DNA from: Sinotaia quadrata
Taxonomy: Eukaryota; Mollusca; Gastropoda; Architaenioglossa; Viviparidae
Assembly (NCBI GenBank): GCA_028829895.1
Contig: CM054179.1
Location: forward strand, 50,675,391 to 50,739,390
Length of the DNA stretch: 64,000 nt
Direction of reading: 5' to 3'
Shown here: one piece after another, positions 37,095-53,923 of the stretch
How the letters are laid out: each line of letters begins with the position of its first letter
Position numbering within the stretch: position 1 is the first letter of the stretch
Program-made: the position numbers and the translations under genes
The notes under the pieces: model-generated
What the model saw: only the letters and a program-made list of their open reading frames with translations
The model's database searches: none
What the model was told of the DNA's origin: nothing

Positions 37095-37230
37095 GTTATT
37101 GCGCCTCTACAGACATCCTGGTCTTAGTGAGGGTGGCCTTGAGGATGCTATTAACAAGATATATTTGTCCAAAGACCTGATTGTAGAGATTGGACCAAGA
37201 CTCAACTTTTCTACACCCTTTTCCACAAAC
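37095..37230 (+). pseudogene. PFAS: FGAM synthase (PFAS) N-terminal fragment joined to gene X
   Basis: The frame encodes LLRLYRHPGLSEGGLEDAI and then DLIVEIGPRLNFSTPFSTN, which is diagnostic for the N-terminal region of phosphoribosylformylglycinamidine synthase (purine synthesis). In real enzymes more than 50 residues separate these two blocks, so the copy has an internal deletion. It runs into a 30-bp piece of gene X at about 37,222 (TATCCATATGCCATTC), with ACAAACTGTGT shared by both parents at the join. Confidence 0.78.
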
Positions 37231-37430
37231 TGTGTATCCATATGCCATTCAATTGGACTATAGTATAAGTGTGCAGATGTTGGACGTACTAAGTCGTACT
37301 GATTCTAGCTTTCATCAGTGTCACCACAAATTTCGCGTGGCGGTTTCCCCCCGCAGCGATAACTACATGTGACCGTGTTGTGGTGGTTGGGACTGCTATG
37401 ACCTACTTATTGTAACACACCTGAGAATAC
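37231..37430. other. Unassigned stretch between PFAS fragment and promoter-like block
   Basis: No feature is recognised apart from the short gene X remnant at its left edge. Confidence 0.4.
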
Positions 37431-37649
37431 TGCGCCGTTATGTGTGCGCAGACACAGTAATGTCGCTTGTGCGGTAGCGTCCCCTCTCTCATTTGAATAA
37501 GGTGAGACACACCGGCCGCCATTTTGAACAGGTAAACCAGTGACAGGAGTGCGGAAGCGACTGACAAACAAGAATAGGCTGCCATCTTTATCTTATTTTT
37601 TATTGTTTTTCTATCAAAAATGATGTGAGACGTGCCAGCAAAAGTGAAA
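37431..37649 (+). promoter_or_regulatory. Promoter-like, G+C-richer block with two YY1-type motifs
   Basis: The block contains GCCGCCATTTTG (about 37,515) and GCTGCCATCTT (about 37,578), both close to the YY1 consensus often found at TATA-less start sites. It precedes the frame starting at 37,650. Whether it is an active promoter is unknown. Confidence 0.35.
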
Positions 37650-37934
37650 ATGACTACCAGTCGAGTTTGTTTGTACTTTTTATTGGGGCTAGGTGCTTTT
37701 TACCTGGCAAATTCGGATACGCCATTCGAATGGATGCGTCCGGACAATTTTGACATTATCAACGACAAGTTTTACAGTATTACAGGTGAGAACTGTCGAT
37801 CAAAGCCTGAAGAAGATTTAAAACTGAGAGAGGACACGGTGGCTCAGAGACCGCGGTACAACATGTTACTTAGTACCATTATCTATTCCAACAGAACACT
37901 GAGACGAAAGAAAAAGAAAGCCAAACAAACGTAA
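37650..37934 (+). CDS. Unidentified 94-residue frame with signal peptide-like start
   Basis: The ATG at 37,650 opens a frame whose first 20 residues (MTTSRVCLYFLLGLGAFYLA) look like a signal peptide or membrane anchor. A short acidic region follows, with FEWMRPDNFDIIND, and then a very basic tail ending in RRKKKKAKQT. A strong donor-like site, ACAG|GTGAGA, occurs at 37,787, so the frame could be a first exon rather than a complete gene. No family is recognised. It lies outside the array and in a G+C-richer block. Confidence 0.35.
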   Translation: MTTSRVCLYFLLGLGAFYLANSDTPFEWMRPDNFDIINDKFYSITGENCRSKPEEDLKLREDTVAQRPRYNMLLSTIIYSNRTLRRKKKKAKQT

Positions 37935-38365
37935 CAACGAAAGAACATAAACAACTAAATGAATTTGATATCTTACTGGACCAGGTTTCAAGGGAACTCG
38001 AGGCCGTACCCCTCTCACCTATACCAGCGACGCCGCCTAGACCACCAACAACGGCGACAACGACAACAACAACATCAGAATGCCAGCCCACACCACCAAC
38101 AACAGAACAGGGCGAAAAGAAAAAAAGACGGCGCCCGCCACCTCATATTCGGAGGCAACAACATCGCGGACAGCAGCAACAACAACAACAACACTGGATG
38201 TACCAGGAACAACAGTACCCCTCTTGGGGTTATTTTAACCATCCAATGGCCGATTTAATCCAACTGCTACTCGACCATCTGTACTGGCCGCCAGCGCCCA
38301 CCTTCAGACATCCCAACGGACACCGGGGACAGCCACGTCAACAACAACAACGACGCCACCAGTGA
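37874..38365 (+). CDS. Unidentified Pro/Gln/Thr-rich open frame (163 codons, no N-terminal ATG)
   Basis: This frame is open from a TAG at 37,871 to a TGA at 38,363 and overlaps the previous frame by about 60 bp in another phase. It encodes a hydrophilic head (LNEFDILLDQVSRELEAV), a Pro/Thr-rich tract, a basic patch (KKKRRRPPPH), a glutamine run and WGYFNHPMADLIQLLLDHLY. The first in-frame ATG is late (about 38,197), so it needs an upstream exon or a frameshift. It could be a LINE ORF1-like or gag-like protein, or an exon of a host gene. Length and composition make chance less likely, but there is no homology I can name. Confidence 0.35.
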   Translation, partial: YHYLFQQNTETKEKESQTNVTTKEHKQLNEFDILLDQVSRELEAVPLSPIPATPPRPPTTATTTTTTSECQPTPPTTEQGEKKKRRRPPPHIRRQQHRGQQQQQQQHWMYQEQQYPSWGYFNHPMADLIQLLLDHLYWPPAPTFRHPNGHRGQPRQQQQRRHQ

Positions 38366-38599
38366 GAAGGTCAGGAAGTCGAACAACCCGGGCACATGTA
38401 CACACCGGGTATAGATCTGGTGTGTTACTAGCCTGGGCTCTGTAAGACACACACCCCTCACCATAACACCAGAAACGGCATCAACGCCACCGCCAGGAAC
38501 AACAATAACATCGACTTCAACCCACGGATCACCGGGTTTGGAGTCCGCCTTTGCCGGCCAGACATGTTTTCTCAACGGGCACACGCAGCAGCAGAAAGG
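38366..38599. other. G+C-richer sequence following the Pro/Gln-rich frame
   Basis: Low-complexity ACC/CAA-rich sequence continues from the preceding frame, interrupted by stops. No product is recognised. Confidence 0.4.
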
Positions 38600-38675
38600 C
38601 ACCCCCTCCGTCCCCCCATCTCCAAACGCGAAAGCGCCGGAAGTCGGAAGCGTCCCCCACATTCCTTCATTCAGT
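38600..38675 (+). mobile_element. Retroposon tail T1, third copy, at the left edge of the array
   Basis: A C-rich start (CCCCTCCGTCCCCCCATCTCC, partly shown as CCCCCCATCTCC), the core AACGCGAAAGCGCCGGAAG and CCCCCACATTC with an ATTCATTC-like tail match the copies at 24,027 and 29,064. No clear target duplication is seen. Array sequence starts right after its tail. Confidence 0.7.
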
Positions 38676-38737
38676 GGGAAATGCGGACTTTGAAATTCCT
38701 GTTTGTTCGATATGTGCATGATATTCGCCTGTTGGTA

Positions 38738-39050
38738 CAGTACATTGCTTGTGACAGACAAACTGTGTATCCATATGCCATTCAATTGGACTTAAGCGAA
38801 TTACAAGGGTAGAACACTCAATTGGATTGATATTGCATATTTCAGAAATTAAAGACGAGACATCTTTTGATGTCTTCAAATTAATTCCTCCTACATCGTT
38901 CAATGTAGATCTGGTGTCATTGTCTCAAGCATGGCCACATGACCCCAATATGCCAGTTAAAGAGGAGATTAAAAACAATCTTGTATGCGTGTCAGGGCAA
39001 ATGATTTCTAGTCATCAGAGAGCCCCTTTTAAACTTCACAAAACACTATA
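38738..39050 (+). pseudogene. Gene X fragment, leftmost copy
   Basis: The frame encodes TVYPYAIQLDLSEL, then, after a 1-bp deletion (CAAGGGTAG instead of CAAAGCGTAG), ISEIKDETSFDVFKLIPPTS and SLSQAWPHDPNMPVKEEI. I do not recognise this protein. Copies inside the array lack the deletion. Confidence 0.6.
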
Positions 39051-39377
39051 AACGAACAGTAGAAACCAGTCACTCCAACTGACAATTACTCATTTATTCA
39101 TCCAGATAGTAAATGGAGAGGACCGTCCTCGTGTAACCACAAAGCATTCGAAATATTCAGACGCTACAGTATGATCACACACTGCCATGGACGGGATGGG
39201 CTCCCCGACGAACCACACCTCTCCACCACCCAAAGGGGACTCAGGCAGAGGATACACTGAGTGACTGCCCAATGAGTTGCTGGATGAAATATATAGTAGG
39301 CGCCCTTTAAATCAGCATGTTGCTGTGAGAAGATTCGAAGTTTTAATATTTATTGTTGATCTTTAGAAGAAAACGAA
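39051..39377 (+). other. Linker between gene X and TTC27
   Basis: This unit segment holds no recognised protein. Positions 39,233-39,295 (AAGGGGACTCAGGCA to GATGAAATATATA) recur just after the TTC27 frame at 40,261-40,323. The TTC27 piece is thus framed by a 63-bp direct repeat. A TTTAG acceptor-like site lies just before the TTC27 ATG. Confidence 0.6.
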
Positions 39378-40292
39378 ATGGAGCTGATGATGTTAACAGG
39401 AGACAAGAATCGAAAATTACAAGGTGATGCCAACCATCCTGAAAATGTCCATTACTTTATGGATGGACAGTTTGAAGAAGTGCTACAGATGGATGCTTCA
39501 AGGAATGTGATTGGGGTGAACCTAAACAATATACAACACTTAAATGAAATAAATCAAAATGTCAAAAACACTGAATTGTATCTGTCTGATGCTTCGAATG
39601 AAGAGGATAAATCAAGAAGAGAAATGGACGTGTTGATCACCGCAGCCACATGCCTGCAGCTGTTTGTGCAAAACAACTGGCTTGGACCGGTAACACACAC
39701 CCCACCTAGTGCTTTTCTTCCCCAGCCATGGACAGAAGAAACGGTAGTGAAGGAAATGGCGTTGACATGCCTGAGTGAAGATGGAGAGCCAGTCTGTACT
39801 TTAGCTAGCCATGCTGGCTTTCTCTACTTGGCTCGCAACATTCTGCTGGATTGCAGACACCTGTGCTCGTCACTGCAGACTTGGGACTGGTGGCTGGTGC
39901 GATGCTTGTCTGTGCAGCAAACTTTGCTTGAGCAGCGCTCGCCCACTCTGGGAGCTACCATGTTGGAGAGACTTGATGATCTTTCAAAAAGGGAGTCTCT
40001 CTTGGCCTCTGATTCAAATAGGGATGTTGCTGTGTTATTTCACGTGGAAGCAGTGCGTATTTGTCAGATGTTTTGGGAGGATAAGAGGATGAGAGATCAT
40101 GTCATGCAAGGAAGGAAACTGTCTGGGTTAAAAATAGAACTTTCAGGTGCATTGGGAAAACGGATACGATTTCAACAGGATGATAAAGCTCAATTGGTGG
40201 TGAAAATTAGTCATGAGGAAGGGGAGCTTACACTTCCCAGAATGGGCCTTAGTGATCCAGAAGGGGACTCAGGCATTGGATACACTGAGTGA
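39378..40292 (+). pseudogene. TTC27: TTC27-derived 304-codon frame, unit A1
   Basis: The frame carries a run of blocks matching the N-terminal region of tetratricopeptide repeat protein 27: LQLFVQNNWLGP, FLYLARNILLDCRH, LEQRSP, VLFHVEAVRI and ELSGALGKR.RFQ. The real protein is over 800 residues; the TPR repeats that make up its C-terminal half are absent. No intron interrupts the 915 bp. The last residues (GDSGIGYTE) come from the direct repeat seen also at 39,233. This copy differs from the others by DD for ED (near residue 203) and KRIRF for KRTRF. Expression is unknown. Confidence 0.85.
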
Positions 40293-40602
40293 CTGCCCAA
40301 TGAGTTGCTGGATGAAATATATATGAGGAAATTGAGATGAAGTCTGGCGATCTGGAGGTGGATTTTGTAGAGTTTCTGATAGAACAGGAAGTGGCATTAA
40401 TCGACAGTAACTTGGGAACGAACCGTCCAAGGAGGTCGCACTCGAATTACTGATGATGACAAGTTTGACATAAATAAACATGGTTCAGACTCATGCCTGT
40501 GATTTCATCGGTTCATTTAAATATAGTAATGTAAAGACAGTGGGAAATGCCGACTTTGAAATTCCTGTTTGTTCGATATGTGCTTGATATTCCTCTGTTG
40601 GT

Positions 40603-41558
<956 letters not shown>

Positions 41559-41721
41559 TCGTCGCTTCCGCCCTTGACAATAAAGACCTCAAGGAGCAGG
41601 ATGTGGCGCAGAGATTTCGAAACCATATGCAATATAGGAAGCCCTCCTCCCCCCATCCCGCTCGCCCACTGGTGGATCACAGAGTTTAGACCAGCAACTG
41701 AAGACTGAGAAATAAAAAGTC
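41559..41721 (+). pseudogene. Fragment Y, unit A1
   Basis: It encodes [15 protein letters not shown] and then runs through stops (CCCATCCCGCTCGCCCAC segment) to the FGAM synthase piece. It is a diverged relative of 36,940-37,094. The same is present at 47,732, 53,690 and 59,863. Confidence 0.55.
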
Positions 41722-41792
41722 ACAGTTATTGAGCCTCTACAGAAGTCCTGGTCTTAGTGGGGGTGGCCTTGAGGATGCTATTAAAAAGATAT
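41722..41792 (+). pseudogene. PFAS: FGAM synthase N-terminal fragment, unit A1
   Basis: It encodes LLSLYRSPGLSGGGLEDAI, the same start as at 37,095 but of a slightly different version. It is cut after AIKKIS, before the diagnostic GPRLNFSTP block. Copies follow at 47,895, 53,853 and 60,026. Confidence 0.65.
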
Positions 41793-42205
41793 CTAGTAGG
41801 TTAGGAGTTATGTGTACGACTCTTGCCATCCATTCTGAATGTAACAGAGTCAAGATAAAATAGGGTTTGCCTGGCCTCATTGTTGCTTACATAGAAAATG
41901 AAGATCTTGCCCTGTATTTCCTCAAAATTCGATCATGTTTGCCTTCAGCTATGACCAAAATAATCAAAGTGACGAGAAAAGAGCTTTGGAGTTTCAAGCT
42001 TCTGCCTTATATTAGAAGAATTTATAAGAAAAATGGTTACCCACAGCATCACCCCAACAGTGAACACTATTTACCCTGAGTATACCAGTGCTTCCCACGC
42101 TAAGTACGAACTGCTGGAAAGTGCTTCCAAAAATAATTATTGGGGAACACATTTCTTTGCCTGGATTGATATTACATACATGTATTTCAGAAATTTAGAC
42201 GAGAA
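41793..42205 (+). pseudogene. HtrL/YibB-like glycosyltransferase-type fragment, unit A1
   Basis: Two frames in succession encode [35 protein letters not shown] and, after a shift near 42,055, [18 protein letters not shown] and FFAWIDI..YFRN. The order 'K.ELW.FKLLP', 'HAKYE', 'WID.GYFR' fits the HtrL/YibB domain family, whose function is poorly known and whose members resemble glycosyltransferases. Recognition is by motif only. It ends where beta-catenin begins (GACATTGAAACAACTCG). Confidence 0.55.
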
Positions 42206-44556
<2,351 letters not shown>

Positions 44557-44569
44557 TTTCCATCTCTAT

Positions 44570-44781
44570 GGATGAAGGAATTGTTATTCCACTTAATCCT
44601 ATGATTGGGGGTCTTCGTAAATATGAAGTGCAGAAAAGACAGTCTGGTGATGTACTGACTTATATGTTGATGATTCGTCGGTTGCTTTTACCTGATGCAG
44701 GAACATACAAATGTTATTTGCGCATTCAAGCTGTTCCTGTTGATAGTTTTCCAACTAAACTGGGGAAAATCACTGTACAAG
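44570..44781 (+). pseudogene. Immunoglobulin-domain fragment, unit A1
   Basis: The frame has YEVQKRQSGDVLTYMLMIRR and LLLPDAGTYKCYLRIQ, the C-terminal half of a V-type Ig fold with the classic D-x-G-x-Y-x-C. It resembles lachesin/neuroglian-like cell adhesion proteins of invertebrates. It ends at a donor-like AAG|GTATGT; 64 bp later (44,845) a polypyrimidine tract and TTTCAG give an acceptor-like site. Confidence 0.6.
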
Positions 44782-44845
44782 GTATGTTCATCAAAAGGCA
44801 GTGGACCTGACAAGATTTGATGTATTTATTTCTGTTTTGTTTCAG
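44782..44845 (+). other. Intron-like 64-bp segment, unit A1
   Basis: It begins GTATGTTC and ends TCTGTTTTGTTTCAG. Length and borders fit a very short intron or the edges of two introns joined. It is the only clear splice-site pair inside the unit, in contrast with the spliced look of the TTC27 and CTP synthase pieces. Confidence 0.4.
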
Positions 44846-44911
44846 GTTGAACAATATATATATAATACTTAAACATAGCCAGCTTACTTTTCCAGTGATA
44901 TTCGGTATACA

Positions 44912-45224
44912 GTACATTGCTTGTGACAGACAAACTGTGTATCCATATGCCATTCAATTGGACTTAAGCGAATTACAAAGCGTAGAACACTCAATTGGAT
45001 TGATATTGCATATTTCAGAAATTAAAGACGAGACATCTTTTGATGTCTTCAAATTAATTCCTCCTACATCGTTCAATGTAGATCTGGTGTCATTGTCTCA
45101 AGCATGGCCACATGACCCCAATATGCCAGTTAAAGAGGAGATTAAAAACAATCTTGTATGCGTGTCAGGGCAAATGATTTCTAGTCATCAGAGAGCCCCT
45201 TTTAAACTTCACAAAACACTATAA
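44912..45224 (+). pseudogene. Gene X fragment, end of unit A1
   Basis: It is open through the full 135-codon frame from 44,817, including TVYPYAIQLDLSELQ, SVEHSIGLILHISEI, KDETSFDVFKLIPP and HQRAPFKLHKTL. The product is not recognised. It precedes the linker and the next TTC27 frame. Confidence 0.6.
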
Positions 45225-45550
45225 ACGAACAGTAGAAACCAGTCACTCCAACTGACAATTACTCATTTATTCATCCAGATAGTAAATGGAGAGGACCGTC
45301 CTCGTGTAACCACAAAGCATTCGAAATATTCAGACGCTACAGTATGATCACACACTGCCATGGACGGGATGGGCTCCCCGACGAACCACACCTCTCCACC
45401 ACCCAAAGGGGACTCAGGCAGAGGATACACTGAGTGACTGCCTAATGAGTTGCTGGATGAAATATATAGTAGGCGCCCTTTAAATCAGCATGTTGCTGTG
45501 AGAAGATTCGAAGTTTTAATATTTATTGTTGATCTTTAGAAGAAAACGAA

Positions 45551-46465
45551 ATGGAGCTGATGATGTTAACAGGAGACAAGAATCGAAAATTACAAAGTGA
45601 TGCCAACCATCCTGAAAATGTCCATTACTTTATGGATGGACAGTTTGAAGAAGTGCTACAGATGGATGCTTCAAGGAATGTGATTGGGGTGAACCTAAAC
45701 AATATACAACACTTAAATGAAATAAATCAAAATGTCAAAAACACTGAATTGTATCTGTCTGATGCTTCGAATGAAGAGGATAAATCAAGAAGAGAAATGG
45801 ACGTGTTGATCACCGCAGCCACATGCCTGCAGCTGTTTGTGCAAAACAACTGGCTTGGACCGGTAACACACACCCCACCTAGTGCTTTTCTTCCCCAGCC
45901 ATGGACAGAAGAAACGGTAGTGAAGGAAATGGCGTTGACATGCCTGAGTGAAGATGGAGAGCCAGTCTGTACTTTAGCTAGCCATGCTGGCTTTCTCTAC
46001 TTGGCTCGCAACATTCTGCTGGATTGCAGACACCTGTGCTCGTCACTGCAGACTTGGGACTGGTGGCTGGTGCGATGCTTGTCTGTGCAGCAAACTTTGC
46101 TTGAGCAGCGCTCGCCCACTCTGGGAGCTACCATGTTGGAGAGACTTGAGGATCTTTCAAAAAGGGAGTCTCTCTTGGCCTCTGATTCAAATAGGGATGT
46201 TGCTGTGTTATTTCACGTGGAAGCAGTGCGTATTTGTCAGATGTTTTGGGAGGATAAGAGGATGAGAGATCATGTCATGCAAGGAAGGAAACTGTCTGGG
46301 TTAAAAATAGAACTTTCAGGTGCATTGGGAAAACGGACACGATTTCAACAGGATGATAAAGCTCAATTGGTGGTGAAAATTAGTCATGAGGAAGGGGAGC
46401 TTACACTTCCCAGAATGGGCCTTAGTGATCCAGAAGGGGACTCAGGCATTGGATACACTGAGTGA
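45551..46465 (+). pseudogene. TTC27: TTC27-derived 304-codon frame, unit B1
   Basis: Same frame as in A1 with Ser for Gly in LQSDA, and with ED and KRTRF. KRTRF is the form found in other animals' TTC27, so the A1 version is the changed one. Confidence 0.85.
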
Positions 46466-47049
46466 CTGCCCAATGAGTTGCTGGATGAAATATATATGAG
46501 GAAATTGAGATGAAGTCTGGCGATCTGGAGGTGGATTTTGTAGAGTTTCTGATAGAACAGGAAGTGGCATTAATCGACAGTAACTTGGGAACGAATCGTC
46601 CAAGGAGGTCGCACTCGAATTACTGATGATGACAAGTTTGACATAAATAAACATGGTTCAGACTCATGCCTGTGATTTCATCGGTTCATTTAAATATAGT
46701 AATGTAAAGACAGTGGGAAATGCCGACTTTGAAATTCCTGTTTGTTCGATATGTGCTTGATATTCCTCTGTTGGTACAGTACATTACTTGTGACAGACAA
46801 ACTGTATATCCACATGCCATTCATTTGGACTTAAGCGAATTACAAGGGTAGAACACTCAATTGGATTGATACTGCATATTTTAGAAATTTAGACGAGACA
46901 TCTTTTGATGTCTTCAAATTAATTCCTCCTACATCGTTCAATGTAGATCTGCTGTCATTGTCTCAAGCATGGCCACATGACCCCAATATGCCAGTTAAAG
47001 AGGTGATTAAAAACAATCTTGTATGCGTGTCAAGACAAATGATTTCTAG

Positions 47050-47731
<682 letters not shown>

Positions 47732-47965
47732 TCGTCGCTTCCGCCCTTGACAATAAAGACCTCAAGGAGCAGGATGTGGCGCAGAGATTTCGAAACCATA
47801 TGCAATATAGGAAGCCCTCCTCCCCCCATCCCGCTCGCCCACTGGTGGATCACAGAGTTTAGACCAGCAACTGAAGACTGAGAAATAAAAAGTCACAGTT
47901 ATTGAGCCTCTACAGAAGTCCTGGTCTTAGTGGGGGTGGCCTTGAGGATGCTATTAAAAAGATAT

Positions 47966-48378
47966 CTAGTAGGTTAGGAGTTATGTGTACGACTCTTGCC
48001 ATCCATTCTGAATGTAACAGAGTCAAGATAAAATAGGGTTTGCCTGGCCTCATTGTTGCTTACATAAAAAATGAAGATCTTGCCCTGTATTTCCTCAAAA
48101 TTCGATCATGTTTGCCTTCAGCTATGACCAAAATAATCAAAGTGACGAGAAAAGAGCTTTGGAGTTTCAAGCTTCTGCCTTATATTAGAAGAATTTATAA
48201 GAAAAATGGTTACCCACAGCATCACCCCAACAGTGAACACTATTTACCCTGAGTATACCAGTGCTTCCCACGCTAAGTACGAACTGCTGGAAAGTGCTTC
48301 CAAAAATAATTATTGGGGAACACATTTCTTTGCCTGGATTGATATTACATACATGTATTTCAGAAATTTAGACGAGAA
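47966..48378 (+). pseudogene. HtrL/YibB-like fragment, unit B1
   Basis: Same two-frame fragment as A1, with Lys for Glu in YIKNEDLALYF. The upstream FGAM synthase start is at 47,895-47,965. Confidence 0.55.
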
Positions 48379-50514
<2,136 letters not shown>

Positions 50515-50527
50515 TTTCCATCTCTAT

Positions 50528-50739
50528 GGATGAAGGAATTGTTATTCCACTTAATCCTATGATTGGGGGTCTTCGTAAATATGAAGTGCAGAAAAGACAG
50601 TCTGGTGATGTACTGACTTATATGTTGATGATTCGTCGGTTGCTTTTACCTGATGCAGGAACATACAAATGTTATTTGCGCATTCAAGCTGTTCCTGTTG
50701 ATAGTTTTCCAACTAAACTGGGGAAAATCACTGTACAAG
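50528..50739 (+). pseudogene. Immunoglobulin-domain fragment, unit B1
   Basis: Identical by eye to the A1 piece, including the GTATGT border and the 64-bp intron-like gap to 50,803. Confidence 0.6.
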
Positions 50740-50869
50740 GTATGTTCATCAAAAGGCAGTGGACCTGACAAGATTTGATGTATTTATTTCTGTTTTGTTT
50801 CAGGTTGAACAATATATATATAATACTTAAACATAGCCAGCTTACTTTTCCAGTGATATTCGGTATACA

Positions 50870-51182
50870 GTACATTGCTTGTGACAGACAAACTGTGTAT
50901 CCATATGCCATTCAATTGGACTTAAGCGAATTACAAAGCGTAGAACACTCAATTGGATTGATATTGCATATTTCAGAAATTAAAGACGAGACATCTTTTG
51001 ATGTCTTCAAATTAATTCCTCCTACATCGTTCAATGTAGATCTGGTGTCATTGTCTCAAGCATGGCCACATGACCCCAATATGCCAGTTAAAGAGGAGAT
51101 TAAAAACAATCTTGTATGCGTGTCAGGGCAAATGATTTCTAGTCATCAGAGAGCCCCTTTTAAACTTCACAAAACACTATAA
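50870..51182 (+). pseudogene. Gene X fragment, end of unit B1
   Basis: The same open frame as at the end of A1, without the 1-bp deletion of the leftmost copy. Confidence 0.6.
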
Positions 51183-51508
51183 ACGAACAGTAGAAACCAG
51201 TCACTCCAACTGACAATTACTCATTTATTCATCCAGATAGTAAATGGAGAGGACCGTCCTCGTGTAACCACAAAGCATTCGAAATATTCAGACGCTACAG
51301 TATGATCACACACTGCCATGGACGGGATGGGCTCCCCGACGAACCACACCTCTCCACCACCCAAAGGGGACTCAGGCAGAGGATACACTGAGTGACTGCC
51401 TAATGAGTTGCTGGATGAAATATATAGTAGGCGCCCTTTAAATCAGCATGTTGCTGTGAGAAGATTCGAAGTTTTAATATTTATTGTTGATCTTTAGAAG
51501 AAAACGAA

Positions 51509-52423
51509 ATGGAGCTGATGATGTTAACAGGAGACAAGAATCGAAAATTACAAGGTGATGCCAACCATCCTGAAAATGTCCATTACTTTATGGATGGACA
51601 GTTTGAAGAAGTGCTACAGATGGATGCTTCAAGGAATGTGATTGGGGTGAACCTAAACAATATACAACACTTAAATGAAATAAATCAAAATGTCAAAAAC
51701 ACTGAATTGTATCTGTCTGATGCTTCGAATGAAGAGGATAAATCAAGAAGAGAAATGGACGTGTTGATCACCGCAGCCACATGCCTGCAGCTGTTTGTGC
51801 AAAACAACTGGCTTGGACCGGTAACACACACCCCACCTAGTGCTTTTCTTCCCCAGCCATGGACAGAAGAAACGGTAGTGAAGGAAATGGCGTTGACATG
51901 CCTGAGTGAAGATGGAGAGCCAGTCTGTACTTTAGCTAGCCATGCTGGCTTTCTCTACTTGGCTCGCAACATTCTGCTGGATTGCAGACACCTGTGCTCG
52001 TCACTGCAGACTTGGGACTGGTGGCTGGTGCGATGCTTGTCTGTGCAGCAAACTTTGCTTGAGCAGCGCTCGCCCACTCTGGGAGCTACCATGTTGGAGA
52101 GACTTGAGGATCTTTCAAAAAGGGAGTCTCTCTTGGCCTCTGATTCAAATAGGGATGTTGCTGTGTTATTTCACGTGGAAGCAGTGCGTATTTGTCAGAT
52201 GTTTTGGGAGGATAAGAGGATGAGAGATCATGTCATGCAAGGAAGGAAACTGTCTGGGTTAAAAATAGAACTTTCAGGTGCATTGGGAAAACGGACACGA
52301 TTTCAACAGGATGATAAAGCTCAATTGGTGGTGAAAATTAGTCATGAGGAAGGGGAGCTTACACTTCCCAGAATGGGCCTTAGTGATCCAGAAGGGGACT
52401 CAGGCATTGGATACACTGAGTGA
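51509..52423 (+). pseudogene. TTC27: TTC27-derived 304-codon frame, unit A2
   Basis: LQGDA like A1, but ED and KRTRF like the B units. The two A1 changes are therefore private to A1. Confidence 0.85.
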
Positions 52424-53007
52424 CTGCCCAATGAGTTGCTGGATGAAATATATATGAGGAAATTGAGATGAAGTCTGGCGATCTGGAGGTGGATTTTGTA
52501 GAGTTTCTGATAGAACAGGAAGTGGCATTAATCGACAGTAACTTGGGAACGAACCGTCCAAGGAGGTCGCACTCGAATTACTGATGATGACAAGTTTGAC
52601 ATAAATAAACATGGTTCAGACTCATGCCTGTGATTTCATCGGTTCATTTAAATATAGTAATGTAAAGACAGTGGGAAATGCCGACTTTGAAATTCCTGTT
52701 TGTTCGATATGTGCTTGATATTCCTCTGTTGGTACAGTACATTACTTGTGACAGACAAACTGTATATCCACATGCCATTCATTTGGACTTAAGCGAATTA
52801 CAAGGGTAGAACACTCAATTGGATTGATACTGCATATTTTAGAAATTTAGACGAGACATCTTTTGATGTCTTCAAATTAATTCCTCCTACATCGTTCAAT
52901 GTAGATCTGCTGTCATTGTCTCAAGCATGGCCACATGACCCCAATATGCCAGTTAAAGAGGTGATTAAAAACAATCTTGTATGCGTGTCAAGACAAATGA
53001 TTTCTAG

Positions 53008-53689
<682 letters not shown>

Positions 53690-53923
53690 TCGTCGCTTCC
53701 GCCCTTGACAATAAAGACCTCAAGGAGCAGGATGTGGCGCAGAGATTTCGAAACCATATGCAATATAGGAAGCCCTCCTCCCCCCATCCCGCTCGCCCAC
53801 TGGTGGATCACAGAGTTTAGACCAGCAACTGAAGACTGAGAAATAAAAAGTCACAGTTATTGAGCCTCTACAGAAGTCCTGGTCTTAGTGGGGGTGGCCT
53901 TGAGGATGCTATTAAAAAGATAT

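Noticed and set aside
38267..38785. 172-codon minus-strand frame
   Set aside because: It is the antisense shadow of a G+C-rich plus-strand stretch, the retroposon tail and gene X. No domain is recognisable.
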